Part shown: positions 11,194 through 19,648 of the stretch, in pieces
Layout: each line of letters opens with the position of its first letter
How positions within the stretch are numbered: position 1 is the stretch's first letter
NCBI GenBank assembly: GCA_021812735.1
Contig: JAKAMV010000011.1
Coordinates: 1-34,895 of the forward strand
DNA: 34,895 nt
Origin: Chloroflexota bacterium
GTDB taxonomy: Bacteria > Chloroflexota > Limnocylindria > Limnocylindrales > CSP1-4
Direction: 5' to 3'
Position numbers and translations under genes: made by a program
The notes under the pieces: generated by a model
What the model saw: the letters and a program-made list of their open reading frames with translations, nothing else
Databases searched by the model: none
What the model was told of the DNA's origin: nothing

Positions 11194-11517
11194 CTAGATG
11201 AAGTGCCGCCGGATGAGCGCGACGTTGTTGAAGATTCGGAACCCGAAGTTGATCAGGGCGACCAGGTACAGGTCGAGGTTGAGGCGGTCGCCGATGAACA
11301 CGAGGAGGACCGCCACGATCGCGTTGACCAGGAAGCCGCTGATGAAGATGCGATTGTCGTAGACGCCGTCGAGCTCTGCCCGGACCGCCCCGAGGACGGA
11401 GTCGAGCGCGGCGAGGATCGCCACGGCCAGATAGCGCGACAGCTCGATGCCGACGTTGACGTTGAGCAAGAGGCCGGCCAGGATTCCGATGACCAGACCC
11501 ACGAGGGGCAGGAGCAC
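11194..11517 (-). CDS. sbp: Small basic protein Sbp (DUF1290), integral membrane
   Basis: A 107-residue hydrophobic protein with about three membrane segments (MLLPLVGLVIGILAGLLL, YLAVAILAALDSVLGAV, FISGFLVNAIVAVLLVFIG) and the family ending NFGFRIFNNVALIRRHF. Sbp-like genes lie next to ftsA or divIB in Bacillota, Actinomycetota and Chloroflexota; the molecular role is not known. The start is GTG 11517. The 110-nt gap to ftsQ shows no further gene. Confidence 0.9.
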   Translation of the reverse strand: MLLPLVGLVIGILAGLLLNVNVGIELSRYLAVAILAALDSVLGAVRAELDGVYDNRIFISGFLVNAIVAVLLVFIGDRLNLDLYLVALINFGFRIFNNVALIRRHFI

Positions 11518-11627
11518 GAGCCGCGGGCCTCCGTCCTTGGGAACGTCGTCACTACGCTACCAGACCACCGCTCGACCGGGGCGCGGCGCCATGCGACCCG
11601 GCCCGGGGCGGGAGCTCAGCCGCCGTC

Positions 11628-12647
11628 TCACGGCTTCGGCGTCCTGCTCGGCCTGGGGGTCTGGGTTGGGGCCGCCGTCGGGGCCGCCGTCGGCGTCGCG
11701 GCGGGCGTCGGCACCGGCCGCGGCGTCGGCCGCGGGGTCGCCGCGGGTCCCGGGGTCGGTCGCGGGGTGGCGGACGTCGTCGCCGATCCCCGCGGCAGGT
11801 AGGTGCCGCTCCGGTCGTCGGCCAGGATGATCCTGCCCACCTTCGCCTCGCGTCCGTACAGCAGGCTGCGCAGCAGGCGCACCTGGCCCGGGATCAGATC
11901 GGTGGTGCGCAGGGTGGGCGTGTAGAAGCCGAACACGGCGTCCCAGCCGGCGGGGACGCTCGACACGCTGAACCCGTCGGTGTCGTCCACCCTGATCGCG
12001 AGGCCGGCCGCCGAGCTGCCGAGGTCCGCGGGCGTCAGCGAGCCGAGCCGCAGCGCCGCGTCGAGCGTGACCGCGTCGAGCGTGGAGCCGAGCGCGAGCG
12101 GCGTGCCGAGCGCGCGCTCGTCGTCAATCACCGGCAGGGCGGCGGCGGCTGCGGGCGGCTGGTCGCCCAGGTCGGAGAACAGCAGGCCCGTGTCGTCGAC
12201 GAGGTAGCGCTGCCCGCCCGCCTGCCACACGACCAGCGCCTGGCGCTCGGTGACCGCCACCTTGATCTCGTCGGGCAGCGCCACGGTGACGGAGGCCCAC
12301 CGGATGGCCGGGATGCCGTCCAGCCGGTGGGCGAGAGCCCGGGGGTTGACGGTGAACAGGTTCTGCCCCGACGGGATGGCGAGGGCCGTGACGATCTCGT
12401 CCTGGGGCGTCCACACGGCGCCCGTCACCTGGGTCCTGCGCGCCGAGAACGCGCTGGAGGCGACGAGGCCGTACACGCCGGCCAGCGCCGCCAGCAGCAC
12501 CAGCAGTGCCGCTGCCCGGACCGGCGTGAACCCCGCCGAGGCGCGTCTGACCGGCCGGGTCCGCCTGCCGCTCCCCCGCCGGATCCCCGGCCGCGCACCT
12601 GCGGGCCTCGCCGGGCGGGCGGCTGGCTGGCCGCGCCGGAGCGTCAT
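11628..12647 (-). CDS. ftsQ: Cell division protein FtsQ/DivIB
   Basis: A bitopic divisome protein. The 339 residues comprise an Arg-rich cytoplasmic N-terminus (1-43), one membrane helix (about 44-66), a POTRA domain (VTGAVWTPQDEIVTAL, NLFTVNPRALAHRLDGIPAIRWASV) and a beta domain (VAVTERQALVVWQAGGQRYLVD). It ends in an unusual tail of about 50 residues made of Pro, Thr and Ala repeats (ATPRPTPGPAATPRPTPRP...). Its ATG overlaps the ddl stop as ATGA, so the two are coupled. The tail is presumably extracytoplasmic and flexible. Confidence 0.93.
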   Translation of the reverse strand: MTLRRGQPAARPARPAGARPGIRRGSGRRTRPVRRASAGFTPVRAAALLVLLAALAGVYGLVASSAFSARRTQVTGAVWTPQDEIVTALAIPSGQNLFTVNPRALAHRLDGIPAIRWASVTVALPDEIKVAVTERQALVVWQAGGQRYLVDDTGLLFSDLGDQPPAAAAALPVIDDERALGTPLALGSTLDAVTLDAALRLGSLTPADLGSSAAGLAIRVDDTDGFSVSSVPAGWDAVFGFYTPTLRTTDLIPGQVRLLRSLLYGREAKVGRIILADDRSGTYLPRGSATTSATPRPTPGPAATPRPTPRPVPTPAATPTAAPTAAPTQTPRPSRTPKP

Positions 12648-13789
12648 CGCGGCAGGTCCGCCGTGGTGGTCCGGGAGCGGACCCGCGACGCCGCGCGTGT
12701 GAGCGCCAGGTCCACCACGCGCGAGCAGACGTCAACGAACGTGTAGCCGCCGAGCGCAGGCAGCGTCGGGAACAGGCTGATCGGCGTGAAGCCCGGGATG
12801 GTGTTGATCTCCGAGAGGACGACCCGCTCGTCGGCGCCCACCAGGAAGTCGACCCGCGCGAAGCCCTCGCAGCCGGCGGCGTTGTAGGCGGCGCGGGCGA
12901 TGTCGAGGATGGTCGCGCACTGCTCGACGCTCACCTCGGCGACCAGCGTCGTCTGGGACAGGCCCTGGGTGTACTTGGCCTGGTAGTCGTAGAACTCGTG
13001 GCCGGACATGATCTCGCCCGGGCCGTACACCTCGAGCGCGTCCGGGTCGTTGCCGATGACCGACACCTCGAGGTCGCGGGCGCCCGCGACGTACTGCTCG
13101 ACCAGCGCGACGTCGTCGAAGCGGAACGCCTCCTCCAGCGCGGGGCGGCGCTCCTCGGGGCGGTGGGCCAGGGTCATCCCGACCGAGCTGCCCAGCCGCG
13201 ACGGCTTCACCATGAGGCGACCGTCGCCCGACGACCTCGCGAACGCGTCGACGGCCGCCAGCACGCCGTCGGGGTCGGCGGCCCATCGGGCGGCGCGCAC
13301 CTCGAGCCAGTCCGCGACGGGCAGCGCCAGCCCGCGCACCAGCCGCTTGAACAGGGCCTTGTCCATGCCGATCGCGCTGGCGGCCACCCCCGAGCCCGTG
13401 TACGCCAGGCCCGCCGCCTCGCACAGCGCCTGCACGGTGCCGTCCTCGCCGAACGGGCCGTGCAGGGCGAGGAACGCGAGCGGCGGCCGCGCTCGGCCGG
13501 CCAGCTGGTCGAGCGCCTCGGCTGCGGTCGCCGGGCCCTCGGCGCCGAGCGACGACGGGGCGTCATAGTCGGCCTGCGGGCGGCCCTCGCGCCGGTGGCC
13601 GTCCGGCAGGCGCCACCACGCGCCGTCGAGCCCGAGATACCACTGCTCCACCGGGTAGCCCGCGCCGAGCAGCGCCTCGGCGATGGCGGTGCCCGACACG
13701 ACCGACACGTCGTGCTCCGCGGACGGCCCGCCGAACACGACGGCGACGGGCGTCTGCGCGGGGACGTGGCCGAGCTTCGTGACGGGCAT
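12644..13789 (-). CDS. ddl: D-alanine--D-alanine ligase
   Basis: An ATP-grasp enzyme making the D-Ala-D-Ala dipeptide that MurF adds to the UDP-MurNAc peptide. The 381 residues contain VAVVFGGPSAEHDVSVVSG, YTGSGVAASAIGMDKALFKRL, the ATP-binding MVKPSRLGSSVGM, LVEQYVAGARDLEVSVIG and the C-terminal substrate loop EINTIPGFTPISLFP. ATG 13789 abuts the murB stop (TAG then ATG), and its own stop overlaps ftsQ. The presence of both ddl and murF makes a standard pentapeptide end likely. Confidence 0.97.
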   Translation of the reverse strand: MPVTKLGHVPAQTPVAVVFGGPSAEHDVSVVSGTAIAEALLGAGYPVEQWYLGLDGAWWRLPDGHRREGRPQADYDAPSSLGAEGPATAAEALDQLAGRARPPLAFLALHGPFGEDGTVQALCEAAGLAYTGSGVAASAIGMDKALFKRLVRGLALPVADWLEVRAARWAADPDGVLAAVDAFARSSGDGRLMVKPSRLGSSVGMTLAHRPEERRPALEEAFRFDDVALVEQYVAGARDLEVSVIGNDPDALEVYGPGEIMSGHEFYDYQAKYTQGLSQTTLVAEVSVEQCATILDIARAAYNAAGCEGFARVDFLVGADERVVLSEINTIPGFTPISLFPTLPALGGYTFVDVCSRVVDLALTRAASRVRSRTTTADLPR

Positions 13790-14746
13790 CTACGCGGTCT
13801 CCTCCGGGGTCCAGCGGGACCAGTCGCCGGCGAACTCGATCTCGAGCTGGAGCTCGATGCCGAGCCGGTCCCGCACCTCGGCGCTGACCGCCTCGACGAG
13901 GCGGCGGACGTCGGCCGCCGTCCCCCGCTGGTCGTTGACGATGAAGTTGGCGTGCTTCTCGGACACGACCGCGCCGCCGATGCGCCGGCCCTTCAGCCCG
14001 AGGCTGTCGATGAGCCGCCCGGCGGAGTCGCCGTCGGGGTTGCGGAACACCGACCCGGCGGACGGCAGTCCCAGCGGCTGGTGCTCGCGCCGCCAGCGCC
14101 GGATCTCGTCCAGCCGGGCTGTGATCTCGGCCGGGTCCGCCGGCGCCAGCCGGAAGGCCGCCGCCAGCACGATCTCCCCCCGGTGGTCCTTGAAGCGGCT
14201 GTGACGGTAGCGGAACTCAAGCTCGGATGCCGCGAGGACGGCCTCCGTGCCGTCGCCCAGGAGCACGGTCGCGGCCTCGAGGACGCGAGCGGTCTCGCCG
14301 CCGTGCGCGCCGGCGTTCGCCCAGACCGCCCCGCCCACCGTGCCCGGGATGGCCAGCCCGTACTCGAGGCCGCTCAGCCCGGCCCGCTGCGTCTCGGTGG
14401 CCGCCCGCGCCATCGGGACCCCCGCCTCGGCCGTGTAGCGGTCGCCGTCGAGCTGCGTCGCCTCGGCGCGGACCTCGACCACCAGGCCGCGGATCCCCGC
14501 GTCCGACACCACCAGGTCGCTGCCCCGGCCGAGCAGGAACAGCGGGATCGCGCGGGCGCGCGCGAAGCGCACGAGCCCCTTGAGCTCGAACGCGTTGTGC
14601 GCGGTGACGAACAGGTCCGCCGGCCCGCCCACCCGCATCGTCGTGTGCTTGGCCATGGGCTCCGCCTGCACGGCCCGGACGCCGACCCGACGGGCGAGGT
14701 CGGCCGCGACCGCCACGGGGTCGAACGCGGGGGTCGCGCCCGTCAT
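13790..14746 (-). CDS. murB: UDP-N-acetylenolpyruvoylglucosamine reductase MurB (type II)
   Basis: An FAD enzyme reducing UDP-GlcNAc-enolpyruvate to UDP-MurNAc. The 318 residues show KHTTMRVGGPADLFV, FLLGRGSDLVVSD, GLEYGLAIPGTVGGAVWANAG-type FAD-binding residues (in part), the catalytic serine motif PSAGSVFRNP, SEKHANFIVN and the final glutamate region LQLEIEFAG. The SVFRNP/EKHANFIVN pair marks the shorter type II form. The start overlaps the murG stop (ATGA). The murC gene that commonly precedes murB is absent. Confidence 0.97.
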   Translation of the reverse strand: MTGATPAFDPVAVAADLARRVGVRAVQAEPMAKHTTMRVGGPADLFVTAHNAFELKGLVRFARARAIPLFLLGRGSDLVVSDAGIRGLVVEVRAEATQLDGDRYTAEAGVPMARAATETQRAGLSGLEYGLAIPGTVGGAVWANAGAHGGETARVLEAATVLLGDGTEAVLAASELEFRYRHSRFKDHRGEIVLAAAFRLAPADPAEITARLDEIRRWRREHQPLGLPSAGSVFRNPDGDSAGRLIDSLGLKGRRIGGAVVSEKHANFIVNDQRGTAADVRRLVEAVSAEVRDRLGIELQLEIEFAGDWSRWTPEETA

Positions 14747-15912
14747 CGCCGGCCGCCCTTCGCCATGGCCTCGATCGCGGACGCGCCCGGCAGCGGCGAC
14801 CGGGTGGCCGCCGCCAGCACGAGCTCGGCCACCGCGTCGGCGGCGTGCGGACGGGCCGCGTCGCGCGCCGCGGCCGACATCCGGGCGTGGGCGACGGGGT
14901 CGGCGAGCAGCCCGGCCACCTCGAGCAGCCGGTCGGCGTCGAAGTCGGCGTCCTCGACGAGCAGCGCCGCGCCCGACGCGGCGTACGACTCCGCGTTGCG
15001 GCGCTGGTGCCCCGCGGCGTGCGGGTACGGGACGATGGCCATCGGCAGCGCGAACGCGGCCGCCTCCGCGAGCGTCGAGGACCCGGCGCGCCCGACGGCC
15101 AGGTCGGCCGCGGCGAGCGCCGCCGTCATGTCCTCGTGCAGGAACGCGTACGGTCGGTAGCGGTCGCGCAGCGCCTCGGGCAGCGCCGCCCGGGCGGCCG
15201 TCGCGGCGGCGAGCCCGTCATCGCCGGCGACGTGGATGACCCGGACCCGCTCGGTGAGCCGGGGCAGGGCCGGCAGCACGGCGGCGTTGATGCGGCGGAC
15301 GGCCTGCGACCCGCCGAAGACCAGCAGGATCCGCTCGCCCGGGCGGCCGCCGAAGCGGGCGCGCGCCTCGTCCGGGTCGGCGTCGAGCCCCCGGATGGGC
15401 GTCCCGGTCACGTACGTCCGGGGGTGCGGCAGCGCCTCCGCGGTCTCGGGGAACGTGACCGCGAGGACGGTTGCCAGGCGGGCCACGAAGCGGACGCTCC
15501 GCCCGGGCACCACGTTGCCCTCCCAGAGGACGCTCGGGATGCGGAGCACCGCGGCGGCCAGCAGCGTCGGGACGGCGACGTAGCCGCCGGTGGTGAAGAT
15601 GGCGGCCGGGCGGCGGGCGAGCAGGAGCAGCAGCGCCTGCGGGATGGAGGCGAGCAGCCGGAGCGGGTCCAGGACCAGGTGGACGTCGCGGGCGGCGGAG
15701 CGCAGGGAACGGAGCAGCAGCCGGGTCAGCGGGATCCCGGCGGGCGGGACGATGGCGCGTTCGAGCCCGCGGTGCCCGCCCAGCCAGGCGAGCTCCGGCG
15801 CAGCGCCGCCCGGGCCGTCAGGCGCTGCGGTTCGAGCGCGCAGCGATCGGGCGACGGCCAGAGCGGGGTAGATGTGCCCGCCCGTTCCGCCGCCCGCGAT
15901 CAGCAGACGCAT
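14743..15912 (-). CDS. murG: MurG glycosyltransferase (lipid I to lipid II)
   Basis: A GT28-family transferase adding GlcNAc to lipid I at the inner membrane face. The 389 residues begin with the canonical glycine loop RLLIAGGGTGGHIYPALAVA and continue with TTGGYVAVPTLLAA, VLWEGNVVPG, LLVFGGSQAVRRIN, GRAGSSTLAEAAAFALPMAIVPYPHAAG and HQRRNAE. The start cannot be moved downstream without losing the glycine loop, so its first 95 nt truly overlap the end of ftsW in another frame. Its stop overlaps murB. Confidence 0.96.
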   Translation of the reverse strand: MRLLIAGGGTGGHIYPALAVARSLRARTAAPDGPGGAAPELAWLGGHRGLERAIVPPAGIPLTRLLLRSLRSAARDVHLVLDPLRLLASIPQALLLLLARRPAAIFTTGGYVAVPTLLAAAVLRIPSVLWEGNVVPGRSVRFVARLATVLAVTFPETAEALPHPRTYVTGTPIRGLDADPDEARARFGGRPGERILLVFGGSQAVRRINAAVLPALPRLTERVRVIHVAGDDGLAAATAARAALPEALRDRYRPYAFLHEDMTAALAAADLAVGRAGSSTLAEAAAFALPMAIVPYPHAAGHQRRNAESYAASGAALLVEDADFDADRLLEVAGLLADPVAHARMSAAARDAARPHAADAVAELVLAAATRSPLPGASAIEAMAKGGRR

Positions 15913-17098
15913 CGTTCCACGTCCCTTTCTCGACCGTCTCCCGGGACACCGACAGCAGGATCCCGACGGCCGCGAACGAGATCACCAGCGAGGACCCTCC
16001 GGCCGAGACGAACGGCAGCGGGATGCCCGTGACGGGGAGGAGCCCCACCACCACGCCGATGTTGATGAAGGCCTGGATGCAGATCCAGCCGGTGATGCCC
16101 GCGGCCAGCAGCGCCCCGAACGTGTCGGGCGCGCCCAGCGAGGTCCGGACGCCCAAGTACGCGAAGGCCACGAACAGCAGGATGATCAGCCCGGCGCCGA
16201 CCAGCCCGAACTCCTCGCCGATGATCGCGAAGATGAAGTCGTTGGAGGCGTTGGGCACGAACAGGCCGCCCGCCAGGCGACTCTCCCCGAGGCCGGCGCC
16301 GAGGATGCCGCCCAGCGCGAGGGCGAGGTACCCCTGGACGCTGTGGTAGCCGTCGCCCTGCGCCACCGAGAACGGGTTGAGCCAGGCGTTGATGCGGCCC
16401 CACTGGTAGCCGTGCATGAAGTTGTAGACGACCAGTGGCACGGCCACCGCGCCCAGCAGGAGCACGTGGAGGATGCTGGCACCCGCCAGGAAGAACAGCA
16501 GGAACGCGGTGAACGCCAGCACCGACGAGGTCCCCAGGTCGGGCTCCTTGAGCACCAGGACCACGACCGGCGCCGTGAGCAGCAGGAACGGGACGGTCCC
16601 CGACCAGAACTTCCGGACGCCGCTCCCCTTCTTCTCGAACCAGTAGGCGAGGTACACCACCAGCGCGAGCTTCATGAACTCGGCCGGGTGGACCGCCGGC
16701 AGCGGCCCGACCTTGAGCCAGCGGGCCGAGCCGCCCACCACGACGTTGAGCGACGGCACGAAGACCAGCACCAGGGCGCCGATGCCGACGATGAACATCG
16801 GCAGCGCCGCCAGCCGCAGCAGCCGGTAGTCGACGCGCATCATCACCAGCATGGCCACCAGGCCCAGGGCCGCCCACAGGATCTGCGGCCCCACGATGGC
16901 GAACGTGTCGTCGGTCTGCAGGTAGGCGCGCATCGCCGACGACGAGTAGACCATCAGGATGCCGATGGCGGCGACGGCCACGATGGCCACCAGGATCCCG
17001 TACTCGGGGTCGTGGCGCTCGCGCTGGAGCGTCATCTCGATGCGGGGCGTCGGCCTGGGTCGGGCTGCGGCCCGCAGGACCGGGCTGGCGGCGCTCAT
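15818..17098 (-). CDS. ftsW: FtsW, SEDS peptidoglycan glycosyltransferase
   Basis: A SEDS-family polymerase that elongates glycan strands with FtsI at the septum. The 426 residues hold about ten membrane segments and family motifs: VYSSSAMRAY, GGSARWLKVGPLPAVHPAEFMKLA (in part), LLVLKEPDLGTSS-like VLKEPDLGTS, GESRLAGGLFVPNASNDFIFAIIGEEFG (in part) and PLPFVSAGGSSLV. The last 31 codons (NDASADRGRRNGRAHLPRSG...) form a basic tail that overlaps the murG start in a different frame. Its ATG overlaps the murD stop (ATGA). Confidence 0.95.
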   Translation of the reverse strand: MSAASPVLRAAARPRPTPRIEMTLQRERHDPEYGILVAIVAVAAIGILMVYSSSAMRAYLQTDDTFAIVGPQILWAALGLVAMLVMMRVDYRLLRLAALPMFIVGIGALVLVFVPSLNVVVGGSARWLKVGPLPAVHPAEFMKLALVVYLAYWFEKKGSGVRKFWSGTVPFLLLTAPVVVLVLKEPDLGTSSVLAFTAFLLFFLAGASILHVLLLGAVAVPLVVYNFMHGYQWGRINAWLNPFSVAQGDGYHSVQGYLALALGGILGAGLGESRLAGGLFVPNASNDFIFAIIGEEFGLVGAGLIILLFVAFAYLGVRTSLGAPDTFGALLAAGITGWICIQAFINIGVVVGLLPVTGIPLPFVSAGGSSLVISFAAVGILLSVSRETVEKGTWNDASADRGRRNGRAHLPRSGRRPIAARSNRSA

Positions 17099-18660
17099 CC
17101 GGGCCTCCCGTCGGTGGTGCCGGTCGCCCGGCGGCTGGCCGCGGCCAGGTGGCCCACGGCGTCGATGAAGGCGCGGCCGCGGGCCGCGTAGTCCGCGAAC
17201 ATGTCGAACGACGCCGCGGCCGGACTGAGCAGCACGGTCGCCGTGGCGCCGCGCGGCAGGTCGTCGAGGCGCGACCGCGCGAGGCGGGTCGCGGTCGCGA
17301 CCGCCTCCTCCAGCGTGCTGGCGCGCGCGGTGTGGGCCAGGCCCGCGGCGTGGAACAGGCGCTCGAGGACGGGCCCGCTCTCGCCGATCAGCACGGCGGC
17401 GGCCGCGCGCTCGGCGGCGACGCGGGCGAGCTCGGACAGGTCGATGCCCTTGTCGCGCCCGCCTGCGATCAGCACGACTGGCGCCGGGAACGACCGCAGG
17501 GCCGCGACGACCGCATCGGGCTGGGTGCCCTGCGAGTCGTTGACGTAGCGCACGCGGTCGATGGTCGCCACCGTCTGCAGCCGGTGCTCCACACCGGTGA
17601 AGGCGCCCGCGGCGCGGCGGATGGCGTCGGGCGCCACGCCGAACAGGAGGCCGACGCTGATCGCGGCCAGCGCGTTGGAGACGTTGTGCGCCCCGGGGAT
17701 CGCCAGCTCCTCGACCGGCATGATCGCCCCGCCGAGACCGGTCTGCGCGGTCCCGCCCCCGGCCAGCGGCAGGCGCTCGACGCCCGCCGACACGATCCAG
17801 CTGTCCACCACGCCGATGCCGCCGGGCACGGGCGCCTCGTTGCGGTACAGCACGACCGGAGCGGTGCCGAGCCCAGCGTAGGCGCCGACCACCGGGTCCT
17901 CGAGGTTGAGCACCAGCGCCCCGTCGGGGTCGACGAGCTCCGCCAGTCGCCGCTTGACGCGGCGGTAGGCCTCGAGCGTGCCGTGGCGGTCGAGGTGGTC
18001 GGAGGTGACGTTGGTGTAGACCGCCACCGTCGTGCCCCGCTCCAGCTTGGGCAGCTGCAGCTCCGAGAGCTCGATCACCACGCGGTGGTCCGGCGTGAGC
18101 TCGGGCAGGCGCTCCACGAGCGGCGTCCCGATGTTCCCGCCCAGGACCGCCGGGTGGAGCGGATCCGCGGAGAGGATCGCGTGGGCGAGCGAGGAGGTCG
18201 TGGTCTTGCCCTTGGTGCCGGTCACCCCCACGGTCGGCGACGGGCAGAGGCGCAGGAACAGGTCGGCCTCGGTGACCAGCTGGGGCGCCTCGGGGTCGCC
18301 GGCGGACCGGGCGTCCACCAGCGCCTGCAGCTGGCGCCGGAGGCGCGGCTCGGTGGTCGGGAAGTCATTAGTGATCGAGGGCGAGGTCGCCACCAGCGCC
18401 GCGCCCGACCAGGTGGTCGCCGGGTCCACCTCGGGGCCCAGGCGGAGCGCGATGTCGCGCATGCCGAGCAGCCCGATCGACCGCTCGAGCCGGTCGGCCG
18501 GGGCGCCGTCGTACACCGTCACCCGGGCGCCGGCGTCGTGCAGGAAGCGGGCCAGGGCCACGCCGCTGCGGGCCAGCCCGAGCACGGTCACCGGCCGCCC
18601 GTCGAGCGCCCCGCGCCGGATGTCGTCCACCGTGAGCGCGTCGAGGTCGATCGTCGGCAT
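17095..18660 (-). CDS. murD: UDP-N-acetylmuramoyl-L-alanine--D-glutamate ligase
   Basis: A Mur ligase that adds D-Glu to UDP-MurNAc-L-Ala. The 521 residues are longer than the usual ~450 and include an N-terminal Rossmann-like domain (TVLGLARSGVALARFLHDAG), the P-loop TVGVTGTKGKTTTSSL, VLGGNIGTPLVE, NVTSDHLDRHGTLEAYRRVKRRL (in part, with the carbamylated-lysine position) and IPGAHNVSNALAA. The C-terminal domain has NDSQGTQPDAVVAAL where most MurD proteins have DSKATNP, and IELSELQL where ELSSFQL is usual. SD-like GAGG lies about 8 nt before ATG 18660. It follows mraY by 10 nt and its stop overlaps ftsW. Confidence 0.93.
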   Translation of the reverse strand: MPTIDLDALTVDDIRRGALDGRPVTVLGLARSGVALARFLHDAGARVTVYDGAPADRLERSIGLLGMRDIALRLGPEVDPATTWSGAALVATSPSITNDFPTTEPRLRRQLQALVDARSAGDPEAPQLVTEADLFLRLCPSPTVGVTGTKGKTTTSSLAHAILSADPLHPAVLGGNIGTPLVERLPELTPDHRVVIELSELQLPKLERGTTVAVYTNVTSDHLDRHGTLEAYRRVKRRLAELVDPDGALVLNLEDPVVGAYAGLGTAPVVLYRNEAPVPGGIGVVDSWIVSAGVERLPLAGGGTAQTGLGGAIMPVEELAIPGAHNVSNALAAISVGLLFGVAPDAIRRAAGAFTGVEHRLQTVATIDRVRYVNDSQGTQPDAVVAALRSFPAPVVLIAGGRDKGIDLSELARVAAERAAAAVLIGESGPVLERLFHAAGLAHTARASTLEEAVATATRLARSRLDDLPRGATATVLLSPAAASFDMFADYAARGRAFIDAVGHLAAASRRATGTTDGRPG

Positions 18661-18670
18661 CTGCGCAGCC

Positions 18671-19648
18671 TCAGTGGATCGAGTTGATCGAGGCCAGGAA
18701 CAGCGTCACGCCGAGCAGTCCCGCCAGGATGCCGACGATCCAGAAGCGCAGCGCGATCTTCTCCTCGTCCCAGCCGCCCAGCTCGAAGTGGTGGTGCAGC
18801 GGGGCCATCCGGAACACGCGCTTGCCGCCGGAGAGCTTGAAGTACCCGATCTGGATGATGTCGGACATCGTCTCCATGACGAACACGAATCCGACGATCG
18901 GCAGGACGAGGATCTGGCCGGTGATCAGGGCGATGACCGCCAGGGCCGCGCCGAAGCTGAGCGACCCGGAATCGCCCATGAACACCTGGGCCGGGTGCAC
19001 GTTGAACCACAGGAAGCCGAGCAGCGCGCCGACGATCAGCGCGCTCAGCAGGGCTGTGTTGGGCTGCTGCGGCTCGTTGAGCAGGGCGATGATGAGGAAC
19101 GAGACGTAGGCGAACGCGAGCGTGCCGCCGGCGAGCCCGTCGAGGCCGTCGGTGATGTTGACGCCGTTCGACGCGGCCACGATCGCGAACGCCGCGAACG
19201 GCACGTAGATGGCCGAGTCCACCGCCACGTCGCCGATGAACGGCACCCGGATCCCCGTGATCTGGTAGGTGCTCTGGAGCTGCCATGCCACGGCCACGGC
19301 CACCACCACCTGCCAGAGGAGCTTCTGGCGGGCGCCGATCCCCTCGCCCGTCCGTGCGTTGAGGTAGTCGTCGAAGGCCCCGAGCAGCCCGACCGCGAGC
19401 AGCGTGGCGAGCGGCGCGATGATGCCGCGCTCGATCGGCCGCAGGAGCGCGTACAGCACCAGCACCACCGTGAGCAGCAGCAGGCCGCCCATCGTGGGTG
19501 TCCCCCACTTGACCATGTGGCTCTGCGGCCCCTCCTCGCGGATCTGCTTGGCGAAGCCGAAGTGCCGGAGCAGCCGGATGTAGGGCGGCATCAGGATCAC
19601 GACCACGAAGAACGCGATCAGCAGGCCCTGGATCAGCTCGTAGGTCAT
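18671..19648 (-). CDS. mraY: Phospho-N-acetylmuramoyl-pentapeptide transferase MraY
   Basis: A polytopic enzyme that transfers phospho-MurNAc-pentapeptide to undecaprenyl phosphate to make lipid I. The 325 residues contain KWGTPTMGGLLLL, LGAFDDYLNAR (Mg-binding DD), SNGVNITDGLDGLAGGTLAF, VFMGDSGSLSFGAALA and the HHH motif MAPLHHHFELGGW. ATG 19648 overlaps the murF stop as ATGA. The reading frame stays open far upstream, but that part is a shadow of murF. Confidence 0.97.
   Translation of the reverse strand: MTYELIQGLLIAFFVVVILMPPYIRLLRHFGFAKQIREEGPQSHMVKWGTPTMGGLLLLTVVLVLYALLRPIERGIIAPLATLLAVGLLGAFDDYLNARTGEGIGARQKLLWQVVVAVAVAWQLQSTYQITGIRVPFIGDVAVDSAIYVPFAAFAIVAASNGVNITDGLDGLAGGTLAFAYVSFLIIALLNEPQQPNTALLSALIVGALLGFLWFNVHPAQVFMGDSGSLSFGAALAVIALITGQILVLPIVGFVFVMETMSDIIQIGYFKLSGGKRVFRMAPLHHHFELGGWDEEKIALRFWIVGILAGLLGVTLFLASINSIH

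Noticed and set aside
11640..11770. CRISPR-like or tandem repeat
   Set aside because: The repeats encode the Pro/Thr tail of FtsQ and have no spacer structure. No CRISPR array, IS element or integrase was seen anywhere in the window.
8494..11802. Very long plus-strand reading frame antisense to ftsZ, ftsA and sbp
   Set aside because: It is Arg/Asp/His-rich without domains and mirrors the minus-strand genes; in GC-rich DNA antisense frames stay open by chance.
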